A stretch of DNA of 47,851 nt from assembly GCA_021794015.1 (NCBI GenBank), contig JAJYRQ010000028.1, positions 1-47,851 of the forward strand. Direction: 5' to 3'. Both the position numbers and the translations under genes were made by a program. This document shows positions 1 through 8,641 of this stretch, one piece after another (the stretch's first letter is position 1; every line of letters starts with the position of its first letter). The stretch is from Deltaproteobacteria bacterium. GTDB taxonomy: Bacteria; Desulfobacterota; Binatia; Binatales; Binataceae. The notes beneath the pieces were generated by a model. It saw nothing but the letters and a program-made list of their open reading frames with translations, had not been told where the DNA came from and ran no database searches.

Positions 1-27
1 CCTCCACCCCGCCAAAATGCGAAAAAC

Positions 28-71
28 TGTTACCCATCCTGCCGGTCTAAAGTGTTACCCATCTTGCCGGT
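28..71. mobile_element. IS-type double terminal repeat (remnant or edge)
   Basis: Two 19-nt copies of TGTTACCCATCYTGCCGGT lie at 28-46 and 53-71. They differ at one base and are separated by CTAAAG. Multiple short repeats that start with TGT and contain GTTACCCAT are what I recall at the ends of IS21/IS481-like elements, where they serve as transposase binding sites. No transposase is visible in the window, so this is either the edge of an element lying to the left or a solo end. The family assignment is from memory and tentative. Confidence 0.5.
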
Positions 72-122
72 TGCACAGAAAAGGGGATGCGCGACGCGCG
101 TCCCTGCCGCGATGCAACGGCC

Positions 123-156
123 GCGCGCGGGGGTGACAAGCAGGAGCCGGACGCCC
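123..156 (+). repeat. Dispersed GC-rich repeat module, left copy
   Basis: A 34-nt stretch centred on GGTGACAAGCAGGAG reappears in reverse complement at 40627-40660 with three mismatches. It belongs to the non-coding repeat island that fills the left edge of the window. Related fragments (CGCGCGCGGGAATGACA) occur again near 40375-40390 and 40605-40620. Confidence 0.6.
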
Positions 157-285
157 CACTGTCGTCATTCGCGCGCGCGTGTCCGGCGAGCGCGAGGAAT
201 CCCGGGTTCCGCTGCCGCAGCGGACGCCAAACCCCAGCATTCTCCAGGCGGCAGGCGCCGTCCCTTCGGCTTCGCTCAGGGCATG

Positions 286-395
286 CCTCGGCGTGCCTTC
301 GGCAGGCTCAGGGCGGGCTCTGAGGCCCGCCGGGGGACCCTCTGCGCGGGAGAATGAGACGCCAAGGGTGATCCAGCAAGAACGAAACTGTCGCT
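286..395 (+). repeat. 110-bp dispersed repeat, left copy
   Basis: The reverse complement of this 110-nt segment lies at 39650-39759, also 110 nt long. The two are similar throughout, apart from a poorly matched patch around 360-373, and share an identical end AACGAAACTGTCGCT. The middle carries a hairpin (GGCGGGC, TCTGAG loop, GCCCGCC). The copy sits just beyond the 3' end of the KAP ATPase gene. It looks like a REP- or MITE-like element; no coding potential is evident. Confidence 0.75.
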
Positions 396-409
396 ATAAT
401 ACGCAACCC

Positions 410-3400
410 TCAATAAGCTTTCGCTTGAAGCAGTTCCGCGATCCGGCCGGCGCACAGTCGCACTTCGTTGGGCTGTTGTTCGTTGTCTCGCAAGTTTTCC
501 AGGCGGCCCAACAAATCGGCCTTTGCATCGTCTTGCGCATTTGCCGCGATTGTCTGGTCGTTGCTCAGCAGGCGCTCCATCCAGCTAAGCTCGTCCGAGT
601 TCGCGCGCTCCACGATTGGCCTGAAAAGATGCCGGATGGTCTCGTCCGCCTTGTCTCCAAACCCGCCGTCCATGCTCAGTGGTTCGCGGTAGAGTTTTAG
701 GAACTCCTGCAGCGGCTTCTGCTCCGAGCCGAGAAGCAGGTCTCTGAGGTCGCGCCAAAACAAGCTTCGCTTTTCCTGGGGCAGTCCACCCACTAGGCCC
801 CAGGAAAGGCCCGCGGCGGCCTTCTGGCCGCCCAGCAGGGTTTTTGCGCGCTCCAGCAGCGCGTCTTGATATGCGGGGCCGAGGTCCGCCCCCTTCTGCG
901 AGTTGGCCAGCGTGACGGCAAGTTGTAACAGGGGGCCGTAGACGGCGAGCTCCCTCTGCCAGACGCCCTTTTCGACGGTGCGCAGGCCGGTTGTTACAGC
1001 CTCCGCGAGCGGGCGAAGCTCATTGCCGTACGGCGTGCTGCGGGCCTCGATAACCTGCCGGTACAAGGCGGCCAGACCTGGCGAGAACGGCATCTGGCTC
1101 AGGTTTTTGAGGAAGCTTTCCCGCGCGGCGAATTCTTGAACGACCTCTCGCGTAACGTCGGGTCCAAAGGTCTCCGAAAGAAAGGCGTAGTGCTTAATAA
1201 ACGATGAACCGTCGAGTTGCTCCGCTATCTGGCGAGACTTTGCCACCTGCCGCGCGACTTCCTGTACCAACGCTTTGAGCTGCGGGTATTTCGCAGCGGC
1301 ATCGAGCAACTCGGCAAGCTTGCGCCACTTGACGACAAGCATTGAAAGAGGCCCAGCCACCTGAGCGGGCCCCTCCAGAAGCTGCCGAACTGGCTGGTCG
1401 TTCACCCATGGTGTGGTTGGCTCGACAGGGTGCTGGAGCCGAGGAGGATCGAACAGCACCAAGGCGAAGAGGCACCGAGGAGCGACAAGCTGACTCGGCT
1501 GGAACCTATACAGATGGCGGATGAGGTCTACCTCCGCTTCTCCGCTAGTTTCCGTCGCTTGCCCGCGCAGCCAGTCAACGGCTTGCTGGTCGGGGTTGGC
1601 AGACAGGGCTAGGGCAAACAGCAGATCCAGCCAATGCGCGACCTCCCTTTCGCGCGGCGCTTGCTGGTCTTTCAGCCTGTTCACAAGGTCGTCGACGACC
1701 GGCTTCCAGGGCCACGTCGCCGGAATCGCAGTCATTGCTTCGATGGTTTCGGCTCTCGTTTGATCGGGCGCGTCTTGCGCAATCCTGCGGGCGATCTCGT
1801 TCGTTACTTGGTCGAGCAAGCACGCGGGAACGAAATGCTTCAGGAGCTCTTCCGGGGTCGCCTTGGTCCTGGCGGCCTCGAGAATGGCAAGGTACGTCTG
1901 TGGCGAGCCCGGCACGCGAAACTCCTCGGAAACGGGCTCCTCCCCAACGAGTCGCTTCACTTCCTCAAGAATTTTGGACGCGCCGCCAACCCAGTCTTCA
2001 ACCTCCTTCGCGATGGGCTGACTGACGACGCTCGGCTGCTTCGGCTGCTGCGTCTCAGGCTCGCTTGCGCTGAGGCCGCGTAATAGGGCGCGGGCAAGCT
2101 CCGGCTGGTCGTTTGAGGAGTGGCGCAGAATGACACAAAGCCCATCGGCGATCCGCTCGTCAAGCGGCCACCAACGCCGCGCCGGCGCCGGCAACTTGGC
2201 CACCCAGCGTACCGCCTCGCGCAAATACGACCAGGTCGCTGGGTAACTGTTAACGCCATCAAGCGCAGAGGCAGCCAATCCGATCACCTGCGGCTGCTGG
2301 GCCGCCCACACGTAGTGGTCGCTGTGCACGACGTCCTCGCAGACCTCCTCAAACCCCGGAAAGTTGCTAAGTTTCTCAAGGGCGTCTTTGTCGCCCTCTT
2401 CCAGGGCGCGGCGGACTTCCTCGCCGATCAGTACCTGCGCGGCCTTGTCGGTCTCGACGTTGAAATGGAGCGCCGCCAAGTGAAGCCGCCAGTTCGGGGC
2501 CTCGACCAGCGGCTGTACCCTGAGGTCGAAAAAGTTCTTTTTCACGAGGTCCTTGGACGGTTCTGTAATGCGATCTGCGCACAGCAGGTATGCCGCTTGT
2601 GAGGTAAGGGGAATCTCGTCGCCGCGCTGCTTGTGAAGCGCGCACAGCTTGTTGATGAACAACTTAGTCTCACGCGGCGTGACGGGAGCATCCTGCGGTG
2701 TGCGCAGGTGGGAGTAGATCAGGCGTATGTTTGCGAACTCTTCTGGGTTGTGACTGGGGAGGGCCTGCGCAATCTGCGCTTGAAAAAAGCTTTGCCAGTC
2801 AGAGAGCACCGGCTGAGACACGCTGAAACTGATCTGGAAGGTTTTCGCGATAGCCGCCTCGGCCAGCCCGGAACCGGACAAGCTTGCTACGGTGCGTTGA
2901 GAAGCCGGCTGCCCGGCGTTCGAGGCGTTGGTCGCGCCTTTGAGCTCTTCGCTGGCGTCGCTCCACAGCCGACCGATCGCCCGAGGATCGAAGGGCACGA
3001 TTAGCCAGAGCCGGTTGGCCCAGCCGGGCTGGCTGCCGCCCGGCTCGAAAAACACCCGCATCGTGGACCAGGCATGCAGCGCCTCGGGCGGGTCCAGCCG
3101 GTCCAGATTGTCGATGACGACGGCCAGCCGCCTATCATCCTTCAGCGCCTCATCAAGAAGCTTGCGGAAGAGGCCGCCAAACTCAATTGAGGTTGGCTCG
3201 GGCGTCGTCATGCTCGCGGAGTGTTGCTCAACGTCCGTCCGTTCCCGCGTTCGCTGCAAAAATAGCCCAGCCAAGCTGTCCTTCTCGTGGGTGCCGCGGT
3301 CTCTTGTCCAGAAGTCTTTCCTCCACAAGCGAAACGTCGGTTTTCGCCAAAGCCAGGTCCCAGCGGCCACAACAGCGGCCAGCGCAATCGGCAGCGCGGT

Positions 3401-3931
3401 CAGCGCGAGACCCACGATGAAGGTCCAAGGACGGCGCTTGTCGACGCGCTCGATGAGCCCAACCCCGGCCGGTACCAGGATGAGCGCCACGGCCATTAGC
3501 CGGCCCCAACGCGTAAGCGCCGGCGTCGTCATGCTCTTGCCCTCGGTGTCTGTTTTCTGGCGGCGCTGAGACAGCCCTTCGAACTCGTCGCCAAGAGCGT
3601 TCTTCTCCAGCCATTTGGCCGAAATGAGGTGCTGCCGAAGTGACTCGAGAAAGGAGCGGCGCAAAGGGTCGCCTTGATGGGCCCAGGCATCGTAGATGAA
3701 AACCGATACGCGGACCGCGGCGCCGCTACGCGCGTCGATTCGTTTCTCGAGCAGCCTGACGACGGTGGACTTGCCGCTGCCGAAGCTGCCGGACAGGGCA
3801 ATCGCCTTACCGCCCTGCTCGCACAGGATCAGGTCCGCGATGGCGTCTGCGGTCCGGTTGTGAGAGCCGAAGGCGTCTTCGGCAGTCGGTGAATCATCCA
3901 GAAACCTTACCGTGCAGGGCGTTTGTTCCAT
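410..3931 (-). CDS. KAP-family P-loop NTPase, membrane-anchored, very large
   Basis: The 1173-residue protein starts with a P-loop domain: Walker A GSFGSGKST at residues 48-56, and a Walker B-type VVIDNLDRLD at about 271-280. Two hydrophobic helices (about 144-160 and 170-193) lie between the motifs. That arrangement, with membrane segments inserted inside the NTPase domain, is the hallmark of the KAP (Kidins220/ARMS, PifA) family. The C-terminal ~800 residues are mostly helical-looking and I recognise no domain there. The gene is monocistronic, with a TTGATA-N17-TAAAGT promoter 35 nt upstream. Some KAP proteins (PifA) cause phage exclusion. A defence role here is inference, supported only by the adjoining IS end and repeats. 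Confidence 0.85.
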   Translation of the reverse strand: MEQTPCTVRFLDDSPTAEDAFGSHNRTADAIADLILCEQGGKAIALSGSFGSGKSTVVRLLEKRIDARSGAAVRVSVFIYDAWAHQGDPLRRSFLESLRQHLISAKWLEKNALGDEFEGLSQRRQKTDTEGKSMTTPALTRWGRLMAVALILVPAGVGLIERVDKRRPWTFIVGLALTALPIALAAVVAAGTWLWRKPTFRLWRKDFWTRDRGTHEKDSLAGLFLQRTRERTDVEQHSASMTTPEPTSIEFGGLFRKLLDEALKDDRRLAVVIDNLDRLDPPEALHAWSTMRVFFEPGGSQPGWANRLWLIVPFDPRAIGRLWSDASEELKGATNASNAGQPASQRTVASLSGSGLAEAAIAKTFQISFSVSQPVLSDWQSFFQAQIAQALPSHNPEEFANIRLIYSHLRTPQDAPVTPRETKLFINKLCALHKQRGDEIPLTSQAAYLLCADRITEPSKDLVKKNFFDLRVQPLVEAPNWRLHLAALHFNVETDKAAQVLIGEEVRRALEEGDKDALEKLSNFPGFEEVCEDVVHSDHYVWAAQQPQVIGLAASALDGVNSYPATWSYLREAVRWVAKLPAPARRWWPLDERIADGLCVILRHSSNDQPELARALLRGLSASEPETQQPKQPSVVSQPIAKEVEDWVGGASKILEEVKRLVGEEPVSEEFRVPGSPQTYLAILEAARTKATPEELLKHFVPACLLDQVTNEIARRIAQDAPDQTRAETIEAMTAIPATWPWKPVVDDLVNRLKDQQAPREREVAHWLDLLFALALSANPDQQAVDWLRGQATETSGEAEVDLIRHLYRFQPSQLVAPRCLFALVLFDPPRLQHPVEPTTPWVNDQPVRQLLEGPAQVAGPLSMLVVKWRKLAELLDAAAKYPQLKALVQEVARQVAKSRQIAEQLDGSSFIKHYAFLSETFGPDVTREVVQEFAARESFLKNLSQMPFSPGLAALYRQVIEARSTPYGNELRPLAEAVTTGLRTVEKGVWQRELAVYGPLLQLAVTLANSQKGADLGPAYQDALLERAKTLLGGQKAAAGLSWGLVGGLPQEKRSLFWRDLRDLLLGSEQKPLQEFLKLYREPLSMDGGFGDKADETIRHLFRPIVERANSDELSWMERLLSNDQTIAANAQDDAKADLLGRLENLRDNEQQPNEVRLCAGRIAELLQAKAY

Positions 3932-3965
3932 TTGCCCGTTCCCGCAGCGAGGCGCCGCTGCGGAT

Positions 3966-3994
3966 ACTTTATCGGGCGTCTACTGCGATATCAA
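3966..3994 (-). promoter_or_regulatory. Predicted sigma70-like promoter of the KAP gene
   Basis: Reading the minus strand, TTGATA (3994-3989) is followed by a 17-nt spacer and TAAAGT (3971-3966). This would start transcription near 3959 and give a leader of about 28 nt before the ATG at 3931. The segment is more AT-rich than its surroundings. Matches to consensus are 5/6 and 4/6. Confidence 0.45.
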
Positions 3995-4054
3995 GTGCAT
4001 ACTGCATTACGGGAGAAGCGTATAACGCAAGCTGCCGGCGGTGGCGGGCGCGTG

Positions 4055-5797
4055 CTAACGGTTACGAAAGGCGATCCACTCCGGCCGCTCCAATCCCCAC
4101 ACTGTGGGGTGGAAGTGTTCCAGCGTTGCCTTGTAAGCCTGGAATTCCACCTGGCGCACGGTCTCGATGATCGGCAGCTCCGCGACGAGTATTTCCTGGA
4201 TGCGCCAGTAAGCCGGCGCGCGCTCTTCGGGGCTCATCGCACGCGTGCCCTGGTCCATCAGGCGGTCGATTTCGGCTTCCCAGGGAGTTGCCGGGCGCGG
4301 CTCGGCCGGGTCCCACAGGTGCAAGTTGCCCGAGGAACGCAGAAAATTGGCGTCGTCGTTGGGATCAACCGTGCCGGTAAAGCCGATAAGCACGCAGTCC
4401 CAGTCAAAGGTCGTGTCGAGCTTCTCCACCAAGGTGGTGAACTCAACCGGGCGGTAATCGACCTTGATGCCGGCGTTGGCGAGGTCCTGCTGGAAAATCG
4501 CGGCCATCCGGTCGCGCGCCGTCACCCCGGTGTTGGTGGTCAGGTTGAACTCGAGCCGGTTGCCGTGAGGGTCAACGCGGACGCCCGGCTTTATCAGCCG
4601 GTAGCCGGCGGCGTCCAGGAGTTGTGCCGCCAGCGCCGGGTCGTAGTCGTAGTCTCTGAGCTTTGGGTTGTAAAAAATACGGTCGGCGGGTGAAACGAAT
4701 GATACCGCCGGTTCTGCCAGACCGTTGAAGCAGAGGTCAATCATGGCCTGCTTATCCACCAGATGGGCCAGGGCGCGCATGAAGCGGGGGTCGGTGAACC
4801 AGGCAAGCCTGGGATCGGTGCGGCCGTTTTTCTGATAGTGGCGCGGATTGCGGTTGAAGGCGAAAAAAAGCGATCCCGTGTCGGGACCCACGCGGGTCAG
4901 CCTCACGCCCAGGGCCGTTGCGCGCTGCATGAGTTCGGCGACTTCTTCCGGACGCGGCGCGTAAAGGTCGGTCTGGCCGGAGAGAAAACGCAAGTAGCCG
5001 GCATTCTGGTCGGGCACGATCAAAAGCGTGCGGCCGTGAAGGCGCGGAAGCGGCCGGCCCTCGGCGTCTTTCATCCAGTAGCTCGGATTACGTTCGAATT
5101 GCACCATCTGAGCCGGGACGTAACGGGTCATCCGATAAGGCCCCACACCCACCACCTGGCGCGGCGCAGTGTCGATCCCCCACAGGTGATTGAAGCGGCC
5201 CTGCCGGGCGGCGGACTCAAGCAGATGTGCCGGCAGAACCGCAAAGCCAACCGAATAGAGCAGCGGCCCGAACGGGCGCGGCAGCGCAAGGCGCACCGTG
5301 TAGGGATCGGGCGCGCTGGCCGCGATCCGCTTGCCTTCCACCGTAAGCACGGGCCGCAGACTGTTCGGGATGCGCGGGTCGTAGACCAGGTTGAAGGTGA
5401 AAACCACGTCGCGCGCCGTGAACGGCTGGCCGTCGAACCAGGTCACCCCCCGCCTCAAGTGAAACGTAACGGCTTTGCCCCCGTCGCTTATCTCCCAGCG
5501 CTCGGCCAGATCGGGCTCAGGCAGCGTGGTCAGCGGGTCGAGCCGCACCAACCCTTCGAACAGATTTCCCACAACAGCGCCCGAGGCCGCGTCGGTCACC
5601 AGCATCGGGTTGAACGTGCGCGGGTCGCTGGTCGTGGCGGTGTAGAGTATCTGACGCTGCTCGCGATTGGCGCGCGGCGGCGCGACCTGGCATGCGCCGG
5701 CAGCGGCGCAGCTCAGGGCGAACAACCCTGCCTGCAGCGCCAAGCGGGGCGCCCTGGCGTGTTTGTGCGCGCCGCTAGCCGGGCGCCGGCGCGTCAA
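4055..5797 (-). CDS. ABC transporter substrate-binding protein, family 5 (peptide/nickel type), lipoprotein
   Basis: This is a periplasmic binding protein of the DppA/OppA (SBP_bac_5) family. The mature part begins ILYTATTSDPRTFNPML and contains the family block GLVRLDPLTTLPEPDLAERW and the GVTWFDGQPFTARDVVFTF region. I chose TTG at 5797 because AGGGAG lies 7 nt upstream. The start then overlaps the preceding lipoprotein gene by 23 nt, and the product (580 aa) has an Arg-rich n-region, a hydrophobic core and a lipobox-like ALSC (27-30) or AGAC (33-36). It is the last gene of a three-gene operon. No permease lies nearby; the dppBCDF-like genes at 28541-32836 lack a binding protein and are the obvious, unproven partner. 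Substrate unknown. Confidence 0.9.
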   Translation of the reverse strand: MTRRRPASGAHKHARAPRLALQAGLFALSCAAAGACQVAPPRANREQRQILYTATTSDPRTFNPMLVTDAASGAVVGNLFEGLVRLDPLTTLPEPDLAERWEISDGGKAVTFHLRRGVTWFDGQPFTARDVVFTFNLVYDPRIPNSLRPVLTVEGKRIAASAPDPYTVRLALPRPFGPLLYSVGFAVLPAHLLESAARQGRFNHLWGIDTAPRQVVGVGPYRMTRYVPAQMVQFERNPSYWMKDAEGRPLPRLHGRTLLIVPDQNAGYLRFLSGQTDLYAPRPEEVAELMQRATALGVRLTRVGPDTGSLFFAFNRNPRHYQKNGRTDPRLAWFTDPRFMRALAHLVDKQAMIDLCFNGLAEPAVSFVSPADRIFYNPKLRDYDYDPALAAQLLDAAGYRLIKPGVRVDPHGNRLEFNLTTNTGVTARDRMAAIFQQDLANAGIKVDYRPVEFTTLVEKLDTTFDWDCVLIGFTGTVDPNDDANFLRSSGNLHLWDPAEPRPATPWEAEIDRLMDQGTRAMSPEERAPAYWRIQEILVAELPIIETVRQVEFQAYKATLEHFHPTVWGLERPEWIAFRNR

Positions 5798-6608
5798 GGG
5801 CAAGCTCCCTGGTCCCCGGCCCGGGCCGCAGGATGAATGCCGCCTCGGGCAGTGATTCGTTGATGATCGGCCGCGCATAGGTCAGCGTGATCCTGGTTCC
5901 CGAGGCGAAAAACGTCGCCGCTATGCGGTAAGGGAACTCGAACCCGCCGATGTCCCGGTAGTCCGAGAAGCTTGCGCTGTAGGCCCTGCGTCCGGAGGGG
6001 TCGCTGACGCTCAGCGAGCGCAGCAGGCCGCCGCCAAAACTCAACTCCTCGAGGCTTCCGTCGGTCAGCCGGCCGGCGATGGTCGTAAGTTCGCCGCGCC
6101 GGACAACCGAGTCGGGCCTCAACTCCGCCGAGCGCGGCGCCAGCCCCATGAGCAGCGCGACGGCCGCGCCGGCGTCGATCGGGATTCGCGCAAAGCGGCT
6201 GAGCGTTGCGGCATCGGCGCGGCCTCGGTAAAGCGTATTGTGAGCAGGGTCGAAGACTTGGATTTGCCCGCCCTCGGTGGCGACGACGAGCGCCACGCCG
6301 AAGGGTGAGAGGGCCTCGAGCCGCATCCTGTCCGGGCCACTGGCGGTGATGACTTCACGGGTGCGGGAAAGCTGCTTCCCGTTGGCATACTCCATCACCG
6401 CCGGGCTGCTAAGCGATTTAAGCTGGCGAGCGCGGGCAGCCAGCGCCGCGATAAGCGCGGCGGCTGAAGCCGGGCGTAGGTTGCCGGCTCCGCTCTTGGG
6501 ACGCGCTTGAGTTGCCGGCGCGCAGGCCGCCAGCGCCAGACCAAGCGCGCAGCCGCCGACCAGGGCGAGCGGCCATAGACGGCGGGTGCGTTCGCTAGCG
6601 GCCGGCAC
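5775..6608 (-). CDS. LolA/LolB-like (DUF4292-type) outer-membrane lipoprotein
   Basis: The 277-residue protein has a lipoprotein signal peptide: twin Arg at 9-10, a hydrophobic core, and LAAC at 26-29. The rest resembles the LolA/LolB beta-sheet fold family (DUF4292): an early helix (LIAALAARARQLKSL), a PDRMRLEALSPFG strand block, and a late FPYRIAATFFASGTRITLTY block. Such proteins bind lipid or lipoprotein acyl chains at the outer membrane; the exact role here is not known. The first 14 nt overlap the end of the TPR gene upstream, and the end overlaps the binding-protein gene, so all three are probably translated from one message. Confidence 0.75.
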   Translation of the reverse strand: MPAASERTRRLWPLALVGGCALGLALAACAPATQARPKSGAGNLRPASAAALIAALAARARQLKSLSSPAVMEYANGKQLSRTREVITASGPDRMRLEALSPFGVALVVATEGGQIQVFDPAHNTLYRGRADAATLSRFARIPIDAGAAVALLMGLAPRSAELRPDSVVRRGELTTIAGRLTDGSLEELSFGGGLLRSLSVSDPSGRRAYSASFSDYRDIGGFEFPYRIAATFFASGTRITLTYARPIINESLPEAAFILRPGPGTRELALDAPAPG

Positions 6609-8415
6609 GTCTTACGTTGCGCAGGGTTTCCAGCTTGTGCTGAAGGCGCGCCGCCTGCTCTTTTTCCTTGGTTTCTTTGATCGCGTCTCGGTATTCCCTG
6701 GCCGCGTCGGCGAGCTTGCCAACCTTGTCGTAGGCGTCGCCCAGATGCTCCGTGATGGTCGGGTCGGTGCCGGTCAGATGGACCGCGCGCTCCAACTCCT
6801 CGACCGCCTTGGGGTAGCGGCCCTGCTTGTAGTAAACCCAGCCCAGGCTGTCCACGAAAAAGCCGTCCTCGGGATCGATATCCAGGGCGCGCTTGATGAG
6901 CCGTTCGGCCTGGTCGAGCTTTTCGCCGCGCTCCGCGTAAGTGTAGCCGAGGTAGTTGAGGGCGGCAGCGTTGCTCGGGTTCAGCTCGATTGCCCGCTCC
7001 ATCTCGTGCTCGGCGGCCGCCTTGTCGCCCATTTCATCGTCGAGCGCCCCAAGGTTGAAATGGAACTTGTCGTTGCGGGAGTCGAGGTTGACCATTTGTT
7101 GGGCGAGCGCGACCGCCTGTCGGTAATCCTTCATCTCCTGGTACACGCCGGCCAGGAAGCCCATGATCTGCGTATCGTTGGACCGCTTTGCCAGCGCCTG
7201 CCGGAGCACCTCGACGGCGCGCTGCGTGTCGTGCTGTTTGTCGTAAAGGTAGGCGAGCTGGAGGCGCGAGTCGATGAAATGGCGGTCGCTGTCCGGGATG
7301 GCGTCGAACTGTTCGATTGCGCGGCTGCTGTCGTCAAGCTGCGCATAGACCGTGCCGAGGTAATAGCGAACCCTCCAGTTCTGCGGGTCACTGCCGAGCG
7401 CCAGATTGAACTGGGTGGCGGCCTCCTCGAACTCGTCGTGCTCGAAGTCGACGAGCCCCTGGGAAACGTGGAGATCGGCCGGGCCGACGGCAAAGTTTTC
7501 TATCAGTCGCTTGTTCGAGGCGGCCCGATTCGCCGTTTGGGCGCCCACCTCGGCTTGGAGCAGCCTGCGTCGGATATCGTCGCTGCCCGGGTTGACGCGC
7601 AGGATTTTGCGGTAGATATCAATGGCGTCCTGCGTTCTGCCTTCAAGCTGGCGCAGCGCCGCCAGGTCCAGCATCGCCAGTGCCGAGCGCGGGTCGAGCG
7701 TCATGGCGCGCTCGTAGTAGTGATCGGCCGCAGCGTAGTCGCGGGCGGCCACGGCCACGCGGCCGGCGTAGTAGTTTGCAACAAAGGAGTTCGGATGCTC
7801 CTTGGCCAGGCGCGCCAGCAGCGTCTGGGCTGGGCCGAGCTGTCCGGCCCCGGCCAGCAGCGCGCCGAGCAGAAGGCCGCCCTGTGCGTTCCCAGGCTGG
7901 AGCGCAAGCAGCCGCCGGCAGGTCTTCTGCGCTTGCGGGTTGCGACCCAGCGCAGCCTCAAGCGCGCCGCTCAGCAGGAGCGCGCGCCGCGAGCGCGGCT
8001 TGAGCGCCGCCGCGCGCGATGCCTGCTGCAGGGCCTCTTTGAGCCGTCCGAAACGGACGTAAAGAGTGGCCAAGTTAATCCGCAAGGTTGCGTTGTTCGG
8101 GTCGTGGCGAACGGCCTCTTCAAAATAATTGAGCGCTTGACGGCGGCTGCCCTCTTCGCCGGCGTACTCGGCCATCAAAAATGCGCCCATCGCTTTGGCC
8201 CGCTCCGGGACGGCAATCGGAGCGGCCCCGCCAAACGGCCGGGCGCCGCTTGCCGGTGCCTTTCCTGTGCCGGCCGGGCGCCGCGGCCCGCTGAGCAGGC
8301 CGCAGCCTGCAAGCGCGCAGACCAGCGCGCCCAGAAGAACCGCTTTGGCGGACTGACGCACGGTTGTGCATGCTGCTGGCAGAGACCGGTCTGCACTTGC
8401 TTGACGGGAGTTCAT
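6595..8415 (-). CDS. TPR-repeat lipoprotein
   Basis: From the ATG at 8415 the product is 606 aa, with a signal peptide ending in LAGC (35-38), so it is a predicted lipoprotein. The remainder is about 14 tetratricopeptide repeats; clear units include NATLRINLATLYVRFGRLKE, NAAALNYLGYTYAERGEKLD and GFFVDSLGWVYYKQGRYPKA. It is probably a periplasmic or outer-membrane scaffold. An in-frame ATG at 8484 would add 23 residues in front of the signal sequence and is less likely. Neither start has a convincing Shine-Dalgarno. It is the first gene of the operon with the LolA/LolB-like lipoprotein and the family-5 binding protein, a grouping that suggests envelope assembly or peptide handling. Confidence 0.85.
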   Translation of the reverse strand: MNSRQASADRSLPAACTTVRQSAKAVLLGALVCALAGCGLLSGPRRPAGTGKAPASGARPFGGAAPIAVPERAKAMGAFLMAEYAGEEGSRRQALNYFEEAVRHDPNNATLRINLATLYVRFGRLKEALQQASRAAALKPRSRRALLLSGALEAALGRNPQAQKTCRRLLALQPGNAQGGLLLGALLAGAGQLGPAQTLLARLAKEHPNSFVANYYAGRVAVAARDYAAADHYYERAMTLDPRSALAMLDLAALRQLEGRTQDAIDIYRKILRVNPGSDDIRRRLLQAEVGAQTANRAASNKRLIENFAVGPADLHVSQGLVDFEHDEFEEAATQFNLALGSDPQNWRVRYYLGTVYAQLDDSSRAIEQFDAIPDSDRHFIDSRLQLAYLYDKQHDTQRAVEVLRQALAKRSNDTQIMGFLAGVYQEMKDYRQAVALAQQMVNLDSRNDKFHFNLGALDDEMGDKAAAEHEMERAIELNPSNAAALNYLGYTYAERGEKLDQAERLIKRALDIDPEDGFFVDSLGWVYYKQGRYPKAVEELERAVHLTGTDPTITEHLGDAYDKVGKLADAAREYRDAIKETKEKEQAARLQHKLETLRNVRRAGR

Positions 8416-8641
8416 GCCGCGCGATATAGGTTGCACTTTGTCCATGTGGATATAAGTCTGTCCCAGCCCAAGCCATCGGCGCAATCCCCCACAAAACGTC
8501 GAGCCGAGTCGGCAAACGTCGTTATGGCCCGCCGGGTCTCAGGCTCAAGCCGCATCAGGGGTAATCATCGTTAGCCCCCCGCGATTTCTTGCCAAGCGCC
8601 GCGGCGCGTCGGGTCGGCAAGCCGAGCAGCCTGGCGGCTGC

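Noticed and set aside
52..700. Small plus-strand frames across the left repeats and the KAP 3' end
   Set aside because: Low-complexity translation of GC-rich repeats and antisense of KAP.
6586..8574. 662-aa open frame on the plus strand opposite the TPR gene
   Set aside because: Antisense shadow of repeat-rich coding sequence; no recognisable domain.
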